From: Bacteroidales bacterium
Lineage (GTDB): Bacteria; Bacteroidota; Bacteroidia; Bacteroidales; UBA932
Direction: 5' to 3'
Assembly (NCBI GenBank): GCA_017519865.1
Contig: JAFWRQ010000027.1
Span: forward strand, 1 to 64,000
DNA length: 64,000 nucleotides
Below, one piece after another: positions 1 to 8,275 of this stretch. Numbering within the stretch: position 1 is the first letter of the stretch; each line of letters starts with the position of its first letter. Both the position numbers and the translations under genes were made by a program. The notes below the pieces were generated by a model, which was given only the letters and a program-made list of their open reading frames with translations, was not told the origin of the DNA and did no database searches.

Positions 1-1
1 G

Positions 2-298
2 GCCGCCGCGGCGCAGGCGCTGAACGCCTGGGGGCGGCCGGCAGTCCTGCTCGGCGGCGCTCCGGCCGCCTCCGTGCCTCCGGCTGCGCCTGCGCCCGTC
101 GCCGGCCTGTCGAACGCCGTCTACGGCCTCGACACCGCCGGCAAGGTCGCGGCGATGCTCGCCTCCGGCTCCGGGGCGGAATCCTTCCGCCTGCCCGTCG
201 TCGCCGTCGGCGACAGCTTCGGCCGCATCGTCTATTTCTCACAGGGCTACAACACCTCCCTGGCGGAGGATCTCCGCAGTGTAATCGAAAAACTGTAA
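2..298 (+). CDS. C-terminal fragment of an unrecognised protein
   Basis: The reading frame is open from the first bases of the window and stops at 298, so the true start lies upstream. The visible part has an Ala/Pro-rich linker (about residues 1-35) and a compact end that reads GDSFGRIVYFSQGYNTSLAE. This ending is reminiscent of the last strand and helix of thioredoxin-fold or transglutaminase-associated secreted proteins of Bacteroidales, but that is only an impression. The next gene starts 6 nt downstream, so the two may be co-transcribed. No function is assigned. Confidence 0.5.
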   Translation, partial: AAAAQALNAWGRPAVLLGGAPAASVPPAAPAPVAGLSNAVYGLDTAGKVAAMLASGSGAESFRLPVVAVGDSFGRIVYFSQGYNTSLAEDLRSVIEKL

Positions 299-304
299 AT
301 CGCT

Positions 305-709
305 ATGGTTGAACCTTATATCCACAAAGTAAAGTATTACGAGTGCGACCGGATGGGCGTCACTCACCACTCCAACTATATCCGTTTCATGGAGGAGTCC
401 CGCATCGATATGCTGGACCGTATCGGCTACGGTTTCGAGAAAATGGAGGCTGAAGGTGTCGTGTCCCCGGTCACGGAGGTACATTGCAACTACAAGAAAA
501 CCACAACTTTCCAGGATGAGATAGCCGTCGAAGTCTTTGTCGAGGAAATCTCCACGCTGAAACTCCGCATCGGTTACAAAATGACCTGCCGCGGAGAAAT
601 CGTTTTCACCGGCTCCAGCGTGCATTGCTTCATAGAGAACGGGCGTCCTGTCGCCTTTGGCGACCGTTTCCCCGGTTTCGTAGAAGCCCTGGCCCCTTAC
701 CGCCGCTAG
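305..709 (+). CDS. Acyl-CoA thioesterase, YbgC/FadM hotdog family
   Basis: The 134-residue protein has the size and N-terminal pattern of 4-hydroxybenzoyl-CoA thioesterase-like hotdog enzymes. VKYYECDRMGVTHHSNYIRF near residues 9-28 matches the family active-site segment, where Asp and the following His/Asn-Tyr region act in thioester hydrolysis. Proteins of this type hydrolyse short or medium acyl-CoA or acyl-ACP in the cytoplasm; the substrate cannot be told here. The gene begins 6 nt after the preceding frame and is followed 2 nt later by a TIGR04076 gene, so it sits in a small plus-strand cluster ending at cutC. Confidence 0.85.
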   Translation: MVEPYIHKVKYYECDRMGVTHHSNYIRFMEESRIDMLDRIGYGFEKMEAEGVVSPVTEVHCNYKKTTTFQDEIAVEVFVEEISTLKLRIGYKMTCRGEIVFTGSSVHCFIENGRPVAFGDRFPGFVEALAPYRR

Positions 710-711
710 CC

Positions 712-1011
712 ATGGACGTCAGGATCACTGTCATCCGTAGGACGATCTACAAAGACCTGATGGAGTTGTATGAGAATCCCATCGAACACGCGTGCGAAAT
801 GCATATAGGTCAGGTGTTTATCTCCCACGACGGCGCCAAGCCCGAAGGGCTGTGCGGCAGCGCGTGGGGGAGTATGCGCGAGTTCGTCGAAGAACTGGCC
901 CGCGGAGGCGGCGACTTTTACGATGGTTGGATGAAGAATCCGCACAGCGCAATGATATCCTGCAATGACGGCTTCCGTCCCGTCAGTTACCTGCTGGAAA
1001 CAGTCGAGTGA
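712..1011 (+). CDS. TIGR04076 family protein
   Basis: The 99-residue product starts MDVRITVIRRT and ends with a CNDGFRPVSYLLE segment, the pattern of the small TIGR04076 family. These proteins have no established function; the conserved C-terminal Cys-x-Asp-Gly-x-Arg-Pro segment suggests a binding or redox site, by inference only. An in-frame start exists further upstream (625) but lies inside the thioesterase gene. The ATG at 712 begins where family similarity begins, 2 nt after the upstream stop, so it is preferred. Confidence 0.75.
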   Translation: MDVRITVIRRTIYKDLMELYENPIEHACEMHIGQVFISHDGAKPEGLCGSAWGSMREFVEELARGGGDFYDGWMKNPHSAMISCNDGFRPVSYLLETVE

Positions 1012-1012
1012 T

Positions 1013-1684
1013 ATGGCTATGAAGTACTTCCTCGAGGCCTGCTGCACAAGCGCCGCCGATGCCGTGACGGCGCAGCGGAGCGGCGCCGCCCGCATCGAGC
1101 TTTGCTCGAGGCTGGACATCGGCGGCGTCACCCCTTCCGAGGACCTCATCAGAGAGACTCTTCTGGCTCTCGCTGAAGATTCTGCCCCCATTCCGGTCAA
1201 TGTCCTGGTCCGTCCTCGAGGCGGTGATTTCGTATATTCCGAGACGGAAATCGAGGAGACCCTGGCAGGGATTGAAATGTGCAAGCGCCTGAGCGTGAGC
1301 GACTCCGCCGGACGCGAACATCGCGTAAACGGCGTCGTCATAGGGGCGCTGCGGCCGGACGGCGGCATTGACCTGCCGGCGATGCGCCGCCTCGTCGCCG
1401 CAGCCCGCCCGCTCGAAGTCACCTTCCACCGCGCCTTCGACGAATGCGCCGATTTGGAACGCGGCCTCGAGGACGTCGTGTCGCTCGGCTGCGAGCGGCT
1501 GCTGACGTCCGGCCATGAGCCGGACGCCTTCGCCGGCCGCTTCACCCTCGCTCGCCTCGTCCGCCAGGCCGCCGGCCGGATCGTCATCCTGGCTGGCTGC
1601 GGCGTCCGCCCCCACAACATCGACGCCATCGCCTCAGCCTCCTCCGCCCCCGAATTCCATTCCTCCACCCTCACCGGCTGGTAA
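1013..1684 (+). CDS. cutC: Copper homeostasis protein CutC, C-terminally shortened
   Basis: The N-terminal 200 residues are a clear CutC TIM-barrel: LEACCTSAADAVTAQRSGAA, RIELCSRLDIGGVTPS, VNVLVRPRGGDFVYSE and TFHRAFDECAD are family motifs. CutC has been linked to copper tolerance, although the biochemical role is unsettled. The frame ends after GVRPHNI and EFHSS, giving about 223 residues against roughly 240-250 in typical members. The last C-terminal helix region is therefore absent. The stop falls inside a degenerate tandem repeat (1667-1800), which suggests that the repeat replaced the original end. The ATG at 1013 directly follows the previous stop; ATG 1019 is an alternative. Confidence 0.85.
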   Translation: MAMKYFLEACCTSAADAVTAQRSGAARIELCSRLDIGGVTPSEDLIRETLLALAEDSAPIPVNVLVRPRGGDFVYSETEIEETLAGIEMCKRLSVSDSAGREHRVNGVVIGALRPDGGIDLPAMRRLVAAARPLEVTFHRAFDECADLERGLEDVVSLGCERLLTSGHEPDAFAGRFTLARLVRQAAGRIVILAGCGVRPHNIDAIASASSAPEFHSSTLTGW

Positions 1685-1800
1685 CCCTCACCGCCTGTTA
1701 CCCCCTTACTCTCACCGTCTGGGAACCTTCCCGTCTGGTGCCCCTCCAACCTCACCGCCTGGTACCCCTCCACCCTCACCGACTGGTACCCCTCCACCTT
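1667..1800. repeat. Degenerate tandem repeat, about 23-24 bp unit
   Basis: Successive copies of a unit close to CTCACCGCCTGGTACCCCTC run through the last codons and 3' side of cutC. The clearest copies are around 1749-1796. The array is strongly pyrimidine-rich on the plus strand. The last units are nearly identical and the first ones diverged, consistent with recent expansion at the distal side. Confidence 0.75.
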
Positions 1801-2147
1801 CACACTCGCTAAGAATCACTTCCTTGAGACTGTAATCTGTGTTTCCGCAAATCGTCTCGAACAGGGAAGTCCTTTCTACGGCCTTCAAGGGGTGATTGTT
1901 GTTCTAGTCCTCAGGAAATTCGCGAGGTCGCAAACACGAAACCTCAATCCAGGCCCCTCAGAGGCCTATCATCGTCCGCGACGATTTGTCGAGTATGGCT
2001 GACCAGTCATAAGACCAAGGGGATAAAGAGTAAAGGAGTGAAGGAAGGAGGGAAAGAGGGGGGAAGAGATGGTTGGGTAGATGGCTGAGGTAGAGGACTG
2101 GGTAGAAGGTTGGGGAAGTCGGGGAAATGTGCTATCTTTGTAAGGCT
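1685..2147. other. Intergenic region between cutC and ettA
   Basis: No convincing gene was found in these 463 bases. The first 115 hold the tandem repeat. The middle part (about 1810-2000) is featureless. The stretch 2018-2120 is strongly purine-rich on the plus strand and leads into the ettA promoter. Confidence 0.6.
2110..2140 (+). promoter_or_regulatory. Predicted promoter of ettA (near-leaderless)
   Basis: TTG at 2110-2112, 20 nt spacer, TATCTTTG at 2133-2140: an exact fit to the Bacteroidota -33/-7 pattern. The -7 box ends 7 nt before the ATG at 2148, so the transcript would have almost no 5' leader. Confidence 0.75.
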
Positions 2148-3824
2148 ATGGCAGACGAAAAGATCATATTCTCGATGGCGGGAGTGGGCAAGGTCCTACC
2201 GCACAACAACAAGGTTATCCTGAAGGACATCTATCTGTCCTTTTTCTATGGGGCGAAGATCGGTATCATCGGTCTGAACGGATCGGGTAAGTCGACCCTT
2301 CTGAAGATCATTGCCGGCGTGGAGAAATCCTACCGCGGCGAGGTGGTCTGGGCACCGGGCTACACCGTTGGTTACCTGGAGCAGGAACCGCAGATGGATC
2401 CCGACAAAACCGTCCTGGAAGTGATCCAGGAGGGTGTCCAGGAGGTCATGGACCTGCTCAAGGAGTACGAGGAGGTGAATATGAAGTTCATGGAACCGAT
2501 GACGGACGACGAGATGGCCGCGTTGATCGAGCGCCAGGGAGAGCTGACGGAGAAGATCGACCACGCCGGAGGCTGGGAGATCGACGCGAAGCTCGAGCGC
2601 GCGATGGACGCGCTCCAGTGCCCGCCTGAGGACGCGAAGATCGCGACCCTCAGCGGGGGCGAGCGCCGCCGCGTCGCACTCTGCCGGCTCCTGCTCCGCG
2701 AGCCGGACGTGCTCCTGCTCGACGAGCCCACCAACCACCTCGATACCGAGAGTATCCAGTGGCTAGAGGCTCATCTCCAGCAATATAAGGGCACAGTCAT
2801 AGCCGTCACGCACGACCGTTATTTCCTTGACAACGTCGCCGGCTGGATCCTCGAACTCGACAGGGGAGAGGGTATTCCCTGGAAGGGCAACTACTCCTCC
2901 TGGCTGGAGCAGAAGAGCATCCGCCTTGCGCAGGAGGAGAAGCAGGAGAGCAAGCGCCGCAAGACCCTCGAGCGCGAGCTCGAGTGGGTCAGGATGGCGC
3001 CCAAGGCCCGCCAGGCCAAGCAGAAAGCCCGTATCGGAGCCTATGAGAAGATGGCTTCGGCCGACACCAAGGAGAAGGAAGCCAGTCTCGAAATCTACAT
3101 CCCGAACGGTCCCCGTCTGGGCAACCAGGTCATCGAGTTCCACGACGTTTCCATGGGATACGGCGACCGGCTGCTGTTCGAACACCTCGACTTCGTCCTG
3201 CCTCCGGCAGGCATCGTGGGCGTCATCGGTCCGAACGGCGCCGGCAAGACCACGCTCTTCCGCCTGATCATGGGCCTTGAAAAGCCTTTAAGCGGCGAGA
3301 TCGTCATCGGAGAGACAGTCAAACTCTCCTACGTCGACCAGCAGCATAAGAGCATAGATCCGGACAAAACTGTCTATCAAACGATTGCACAGAATTCCGA
3401 CTTCGTGCGCCTGGGGAACCGCGAGGTTCCCGCGCGCACCTACGTCTCCCGATTCAACTTCAGCGGAGCGGACCAGGAGAAGAAGTGCGGCATCCTTTCA
3501 GGAGGTGAACGCAACCGTCTCCATCTGGCCCTGACGCTCAAGGACGAAGGCAATGTCATCCTGCTCGACGAACCTACCAACGATGTGGATGTCAATACCA
3601 TACGTGCCCTCGAGGAAGGTCTGGAGAACTTCGCCGGCTGCGCCGTCGTAGTTTCTCACGACCGCTGGTTCCTCGACCGTATCGCCACCCACATCCTCGC
3701 TTTCGAAGGCGACTCCCAGGTCTATTTCTACGAAGGTTCCTACTCGGAGTACGAGGAGAACCGCAGGCGCAGGCTCGGGAACGAGGAGCCCAAACGCTTC
3801 AAGTACAGGAAACTAATGGAGTAA
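2148..3824 (+). CDS. ettA: Energy-dependent translational throttle protein EttA (ABC-F)
   Basis: The 558-residue protein has two ABC ATPase domains and no membrane segments, as in the ABC-F family that binds the ribosomal E site. Walker A motifs are GLNGSGKS at 42-49 and GPNGAGKT near 361-368. Signature motifs are LSGGERRR near 168 and LSGGERNR near 450, followed by DEPTNHLD and DEPTNDVD. The basic interdomain linker (about 240-310) matches the EttA P-site tRNA interaction region. EttA gates the first elongation step according to energy state. An in-frame ATG at 2127 overlaps the promoter, so 2148 is chosen. Confidence 0.95.
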   Translation: MADEKIIFSMAGVGKVLPHNNKVILKDIYLSFFYGAKIGIIGLNGSGKSTLLKIIAGVEKSYRGEVVWAPGYTVGYLEQEPQMDPDKTVLEVIQEGVQEVMDLLKEYEEVNMKFMEPMTDDEMAALIERQGELTEKIDHAGGWEIDAKLERAMDALQCPPEDAKIATLSGGERRRVALCRLLLREPDVLLLDEPTNHLDTESIQWLEAHLQQYKGTVIAVTHDRYFLDNVAGWILELDRGEGIPWKGNYSSWLEQKSIRLAQEEKQESKRRKTLERELEWVRMAPKARQAKQKARIGAYEKMASADTKEKEASLEIYIPNGPRLGNQVIEFHDVSMGYGDRLLFEHLDFVLPPAGIVGVIGPNGAGKTTLFRLIMGLEKPLSGEIVIGETVKLSYVDQQHKSIDPDKTVYQTIAQNSDFVRLGNREVPARTYVSRFNFSGADQEKKCGILSGGERNRLHLALTLKDEGNVILLDEPTNDVDVNTIRALEEGLENFAGCAVVVSHDRWFLDRIATHILAFEGDSQVYFYEGSYSEYEENRRRRLGNEEPKRFKYRKLME

Positions 3825-3863
3825 CAAAGACATCAACAATCATAAAATCAGCGTAATAGAATA

Positions 3864-5372
3864 ATGGATAAATCCGTAGCCATGAGCCCGAACCTTCTGG
3901 TCCGGTATCTCAGGAAGCCGGCATCCGAGTTCACCCGTGCCGACATCGTCAGGTTCTGTGTGGAGAACGAGGTGGAATGCATCAACTTCCATTATTGCGG
4001 ATGGGACAGTAAGCTCAAGACCCTCAATTTCGTCATCCATAGCCAGGAGCACCTCGAGAATATCCTCGAGGCAGGGGAGCGCGTGGACGGCTCGAGTCTG
4101 TTCCCCTTCATAGAGGCCGGCAAGAGCGACCTCTACGTCCTGCCCAAATACCGCACCGCATTCGTCAACCCTTTCTCGGAGGCGCTGACCGTCGACCTGC
4201 TCTGCTCGTACTTCAACCGTGACGGCGAGCCTTTCGAGAGTTCGCCGGAGTACATCCTCCACAAAGCCCACGAGGCTTTCAAGGAGGTGACCGGCCTGCA
4301 GATGGAAACCATGGGAGAACTGGAGTACTATGTCATTTCCGATGCCGAGGGACTGTACCGAGTCGCTGACCAGAAGGGCTATCACGAGAGCGCGCCGTTC
4401 AACAAGTTCACCGATTTCCGTACGGAAGCGATGCGTATGATAGCCAAGGCAGGGGGTAAGATCAAGTACGGCCACTCCGAGGTCGGCAATTTCACCGACG
4501 GCGGCAGGGCGTTCGAACAGAATGAGATAGAGTTCCTTCCGGTAGACATCGAGGATGCCGCCGACCAGCTCGTGGTGGCCAAATGGATAATGCGCCAACT
4601 GGCGTACAAATACAAGGTGGAACTGACTTTCGCCCCGAAGATCACCTACGGAAAGGCCGGTTCAGGTCTTCACGTCCACTGCCGTTTCACCAAGGACGGC
4701 AAATCGATGATGACCCGTGAAGGGAAACTCACCGACGAGTGCCGGAAGGCGATCGCCGGCTACATGGACGCCGGCACGTCCCTTCCGGCCTTCGGCAACC
4801 CGCATCCACTGTCGTTCATGCGGCTGGTGCCGAACCAGGAAGCGCCGACCTCGCTCTGCTGGTCGTTCTCGAACCGCAGCGCCCTCGTGCGCGTCCCGCT
4901 CGGCTGGCTCGAGCCCGTCGACATGGCGGCCAAGTGCAATCCTCTCGAGGAGGCTATGGACAAGGATTTCAGCGACAAGCAGACCTTCGAGTGGCGGGCG
5001 TCAGACGGCTTCGCCGACACGTACCTGCTGATGGCCGCGCTCTGCGCAGCCGCCCGCCACGGCTTCGAAATGCCTGACGCACTGCAGGTTGCGGAAAAGA
5101 CTTATGTGGGTTTGGGGGTGAATATCCACGACAAGGGCAACCGTGCCCTGGAGGAGTCGCTCGAGCAACTGCCCGCTTGCTGCGTCGAAGCGGCGCGCGA
5201 GCTCGAGAAGGACCGTGCGATCTATACTTCGCACGGAGTCTTCTCGGATGCCATCGTGGATTATATGATACGCTTCCTCAAGGCTTTCAAGGACGGGAAT
5301 CTCAGGAAAGAGCTCGAGGCGGACCCGAAACGGGCTATGATGATGGTGCAGGCTAATATCAACAACGGTTAG
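3864..5372 (+). CDS. glnA: Glutamine synthetase, type I-like
   Basis: The 502-residue protein makes glutamine from glutamate, ammonia and ATP. Family motifs are present: ELEYYVISD, GSGLHVHCRF (glutamate/ATP site), NRSALVRVP and FEWRASDG. Length and the GSGLHVH motif place it with GSI-like enzymes rather than the about 730-residue GSIII of Bacteroides. No adenylylation-site claim is made. It begins 39 nt after ettA without an obvious TAnnTTTG box, so read-through from ettA is possible. It meets the SGNH hydrolase gene tail to tail with a 5-nt gap. Confidence 0.88.
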   Translation: MDKSVAMSPNLLVRYLRKPASEFTRADIVRFCVENEVECINFHYCGWDSKLKTLNFVIHSQEHLENILEAGERVDGSSLFPFIEAGKSDLYVLPKYRTAFVNPFSEALTVDLLCSYFNRDGEPFESSPEYILHKAHEAFKEVTGLQMETMGELEYYVISDAEGLYRVADQKGYHESAPFNKFTDFRTEAMRMIAKAGGKIKYGHSEVGNFTDGGRAFEQNEIEFLPVDIEDAADQLVVAKWIMRQLAYKYKVELTFAPKITYGKAGSGLHVHCRFTKDGKSMMTREGKLTDECRKAIAGYMDAGTSLPAFGNPHPLSFMRLVPNQEAPTSLCWSFSNRSALVRVPLGWLEPVDMAAKCNPLEEAMDKDFSDKQTFEWRASDGFADTYLLMAALCAAARHGFEMPDALQVAEKTYVGLGVNIHDKGNRALEESLEQLPACCVEAARELEKDRAIYTSHGVFSDAIVDYMIRFLKAFKDGNLRKELEADPKRAMMMVQANINNG

Positions 5373-5377
5373 TTCTC

Positions 5378-6082
5378 CTATCTTTTATTATTGTCAAACA
5401 GGCTGCAGACTGTATCGGCTATCAGTCTGTGGCCTTTTTCATTGGGGTGGATGCCGTCGGCGCACATATAGTCGCTGAAGGTCTTGTGGAAGAGGAAAGC
5501 CGAAGTGACATCGATGACCGGGACGTCCATCGCCAGTCCCAGCTTGAAGATCTGCAGGTTGTAGATCTCGTGCCAGTTGTTGATGCCTTCGGTGTCGCCG
5601 CCCAGCCACTGGAGCACGTTGCGCCTTCCCGTTTCGTCCATATTGCGCGTGACGTGTGTAAAGTAGCGGTCGGAGACAAGGGGGATGAGGGAGAATAGGA
5701 TCGGCTTGGAACCGAGGCCGCGAACCTTGTCTATCAATGACTTATATATAAGTGAGAATGACCGTATGTCCGTATTGGGCATGTGCTTTGCTTCAGGGTT
5801 CCTGCCGATTTCCTCCCAGTTGAAGTCGCAGTCGTTGCCTCCGTATTCGAGGAAAGTGTAGTCGGAATGGACGATCTGGTCCAGATGGCGGTTCAGTATC
5901 TTCTCTCCTACCGTGACCGTGCAGCCGAAGCGTCCGTAGTTGTCTATCGACAGCCCGAGCCTCTTGCCGCACTGCTCGGCGAAGTTGTCTTCCAGGGCGG
6001 AGTAGTGGATTCCGCCTTCAGTGTTCCTATCCAAAACGACTCCTTTCATGATGGAGTCTCCGAATGCGATTCCTTTTTTCAT
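5378..6082 (-). CDS. SGNH/GDSL-family hydrolase
   Basis: The 234-residue protein carries the four SGNH blocks: FGDSIMKG at 7-14 (catalytic Ser), the conserved Gly/Asn of block II (NYGRFGCTV), GGND (block III) and DGIHPNEKGH near the C terminus (catalytic Asp and His). Such enzymes hydrolyse esters of carbohydrates, lipids or acylated sugars. No signal peptide is seen, so it is predicted to be cytoplasmic. The substrate is unknown. It is transcribed alone, divergent from the LytTR regulator gene. Confidence 0.85.
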   Translation of the reverse strand: MKKGIAFGDSIMKGVVLDRNTEGGIHYSALEDNFAEQCGKRLGLSIDNYGRFGCTVTVGEKILNRHLDQIVHSDYTFLEYGGNDCDFNWEEIGRNPEAKHMPNTDIRSFSLIYKSLIDKVRGLGSKPILFSLIPLVSDRYFTHVTRNMDETGRRNVLQWLGGDTEGINNWHEIYNLQIFKLGLAMDVPVIDVTSAFLFHKTFSDYMCADGIHPNEKGHRLIADTVCSLFDNNKR

Positions 6083-6105
6083 AATGGTTCGTTTATTTAC
6101 GGAAA

Positions 6106-6113
6106 CAAAGTTA
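6106..6113 (-). promoter_or_regulatory. Predicted -7 box of the SGNH hydrolase gene
   Basis: The minus strand reads TAACTTTG here, 23 nt upstream of the start codon. No good TTG is present at the -33 distance. Confidence 0.45.
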
Positions 6114-6172
6114 CCTGTCTGGAACCACGTGTGGAAGGAAGTGGTATGTGGGACGAGTTTTTGTGACTAAAA

Positions 6173-6203
6173 TTGTATTTCTGTGATAAAAACGCTATAT
6201 TTG
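6173..6203 (+). promoter_or_regulatory. Predicted promoter of the LytTR regulator gene
   Basis: TTG at 6173-6175, 20 nt spacer, TATATTTG at 6196-6203. The start codon lies 35 nt downstream of the box. Confidence 0.7.
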
Positions 6204-6238
6204 GGATGAAAAATGGATAAACAAACATTCGTCACAAT

Positions 6239-7036
6239 ATGGAGAACCTGCCGAATATCTTCCGGAAGCTGCCTGTCCAGGTCTGGTTTTTCCTGGCTGC
6301 ACCGCTCTTCTGGATGGCTTTCCTGCTGATCTACCGCCCCTTCGACTCAAGGGTCTACCTCGATGCCGGACGCGGCCTTTACTACTTCAGCATCCCCATC
6401 CTTTTCAGTATCCTTTTCGTCACCCTCGTAATCACGAGGCTGGCATTCCATTTCATCTTCAGGGACCGCCGCCTGTCCGTTTTCGGCTATATAGGCTGGT
6501 GCCTGGCGGAGATGCTCCTTGCGTCGGCTTTCATGGCCATATACATGTCGCTGATCACCCAGCCCCATTCGACATATTTCAGCGCCCTCGGCCAATGCGG
6601 GCGGCTCTGCTTCCTGATTCTGACCATCCCTTATGCCATCATCAACCTGTCCCTGTTCCTGACCGCAAGGGCGGAGACGGCGGAACTTAAGCAGGACCAG
6701 ATGCTCCGCTTCACCGATGAGAACAAGAAGCTGAAACTTGTTGTCGCTTCATCATCAGTCGTTTACGCCGCTGCGGAAGAGAACTATGTCCGTATCCACT
6801 ATATGGAGGGAATACGTGTAAAGGACTATGTCCTGCGTAATTCCATGAAGTCCGTCGAGTCCATCTGCGAGGGCAAGGGCCTGGTCCGCTGCCATCGCTC
6901 CTATATCCTCAATCCTTCGCACGTAAAGGCTCTCAGCCGTGGCAAGGAGGGTATAATAGAAGCCGAGATGGACGTCGATTGCCCGCCCATCCCGGTTTCC
7001 AAGAGATATTACGACACCCTGGCTTCGCTGTTCTAG
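6239..7036 (+). CDS. Membrane-anchored LytTR DNA-binding regulator
   Basis: The 265-residue protein has four predicted transmembrane helices (about 13-33, 46-70, 82-104, 119-142), a short coiled linker and a C-terminal LytTR domain (about 167-265). In the LytTR part, AAEENYVRIHY and VRCHRSYILNPSHV are characteristic. No receiver domain is present, so it is not a classical response regulator. It is probably a one-component sensor at the inner membrane. Its position beside the beta-glucan locus makes it a candidate local regulator, by inference. Its stop overlaps the stop of the convergent GH5 gene by 4 nt. Confidence 0.85.
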   Translation: MENLPNIFRKLPVQVWFFLAAPLFWMAFLLIYRPFDSRVYLDAGRGLYYFSIPILFSILFVTLVITRLAFHFIFRDRRLSVFGYIGWCLAEMLLASAFMAIYMSLITQPHSTYFSALGQCGRLCFLILTIPYAIINLSLFLTARAETAELKQDQMLRFTDENKKLKLVVASSSVVYAAAEENYVRIHYMEGIRVKDYVLRNSMKSVESICEGKGLVRCHRSYILNPSHVKALSRGKEGIIEAEMDVDCPPIPVSKRYYDTLASLF

Positions 7037-8274
7037 CGGAGCAGCAGGGATCCTATGTAGCTGTCCTGAGGGACGCAGTTGCCGAAGCGGCAGGCTTCGG
7101 CGAAGTCCTGAAGGGCCTTGAGCGCCACGCCCTGGTCGGGGCGTGCCTCCCTGATGGCCGCGAACGTGCTTCGGTCGGCTTCGGAGAAGTTGACCACCAC
7201 TTCCCAGTTCGCGGGTCTCTGGATGGCATTCCAACAGGAATTGTCCACCTTCTTGTAAGGCCAGAAGGTGTAGCCGATGTTGTTCTCCTGCATCACGCGG
7301 CAGAAATCCTCCTGCCATTCGTCGGTGTTGTGCCCGATCTCGCCCATGTACATGGGCAGGCCGGAACGGTCGCGGAAGTCGATGAAGTGATAGATGGCGT
7401 CCTTTGTGGCAGGGCCGCCGTAACGGTGGCAGGTGAACATGATGTTGTCGTCGAACTTCCAGTCGGTGAAGTTGTCGAAACGGCTGTTCCACTGCGGCCC
7501 GCCGAGGAGGATGACGTGGTTGCGGTCCACTTCGCGGATCGCGGCCACGGCCTTCTTGTAGAGCGGCTCGAGCATGGGGTTGAAATACTTGTCGTCGAAA
7601 TAGGTCGCAATGGGCTCATTGATAAGCTCATAGCCCAGGATGACCGGCTCGTCGGCGTAGTATTCGGCTATGCGCTGCCAGATGTCGCAGAAGAGGGCCT
7701 GGCTGCGCTCGCTCTCGAAGAGCCAGGGATAGCCGTATCCGTCGTCGATGTTGTCGCCCGTCTGTCCCCCGGGGGCGTCGTGCATGTCGAGGATCAGGTA
7801 AAGGCCTTCCTCCCGACACCAGCCGACGACGTCGTCGATGCGCTTGAAACCGTCCTGGTCGCTGCTGAGGCCCATATAATCCTCGTCGGTGAACAGACGG
7901 TAGTTGAAGGGAAGGCGGATGGTATTTGCCCCCTGCGAGGCGATGAAATGGATGTCATCGCGGGTGATGTAGTTGTCCTTGAACGCCTTCCAGAAATCCG
8001 CAGCGGCGTCGGGGCCGACCAGTTCGCGGAAGCAGAGGTCGATGAATCCGGCCGAATTGGTCTTCTCGAATCCGAACATATATCCTTCGGGGTTCAGCCA
8101 GTTGCCCAGGTTGGTGCCCTTGATGAACAGTTTCGTGCCGTCCGGCTTGACAAGGTCGGTGCCCTGCACTTTGACGAATCCTTCGGGCGCTGCGGCCTCC
8201 GGCTTGCAGCCGAAGAGCAAGGCAGCGGCCAGGACTGCTGCCGCAGCCCTTGTAAATCTATGTATGTCAGTCAT
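7033..8274 (-). CDS. GH5 family endo-glucanase lipoprotein
   Basis: The 413-residue product begins with a lipoprotein signal peptide ending in LLFGC, so it is probably surface or periplasm anchored. The rest is a GH5 (clan GH-A) barrel: KGTNLGNWLN near the start, IRLPFNYR, the acid/base Glu220 in ELINEP, and the nucleophile Glu312 in MGEIGHN. GH5 enzymes with this profile cleave beta-linked glucans; the exact subfamily cannot be assigned by eye. It is the last gene of the susC operon, 1 nt after the GH16 gene, pointing to beta-glucan breakdown. Confidence 0.9.
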   Translation of the reverse strand: MTDIHRFTRAAAAVLAAALLFGCKPEAAAPEGFVKVQGTDLVKPDGTKLFIKGTNLGNWLNPEGYMFGFEKTNSAGFIDLCFRELVGPDAAADFWKAFKDNYITRDDIHFIASQGANTIRLPFNYRLFTDEDYMGLSSDQDGFKRIDDVVGWCREEGLYLILDMHDAPGGQTGDNIDDGYGYPWLFESERSQALFCDIWQRIAEYYADEPVILGYELINEPIATYFDDKYFNPMLEPLYKKAVAAIREVDRNHVILLGGPQWNSRFDNFTDWKFDDNIMFTCHRYGGPATKDAIYHFIDFRDRSGLPMYMGEIGHNTDEWQEDFCRVMQENNIGYTFWPYKKVDNSCWNAIQRPANWEVVVNFSEADRSTFAAIREARPDQGVALKALQDFAEACRFGNCVPQDSYIGSLLLR

Positions 8275-8275
8275 T

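Noticed and set aside
706..1803. A minus-strand open frame starting with VEGYQ repeats
   Set aside because: The repeated peptide comes from the tandem DNA repeat. The rest is opposite cutC and the TIGR04076 gene. No promoter was seen.
2018..2120. Strong purine strand bias upstream of ettA
   Set aside because: It could be read as an inverted decayed partner of the pyrimidine-rich cutC repeat, but no consistent base-by-base alignment was found, so it is not called a repeat.
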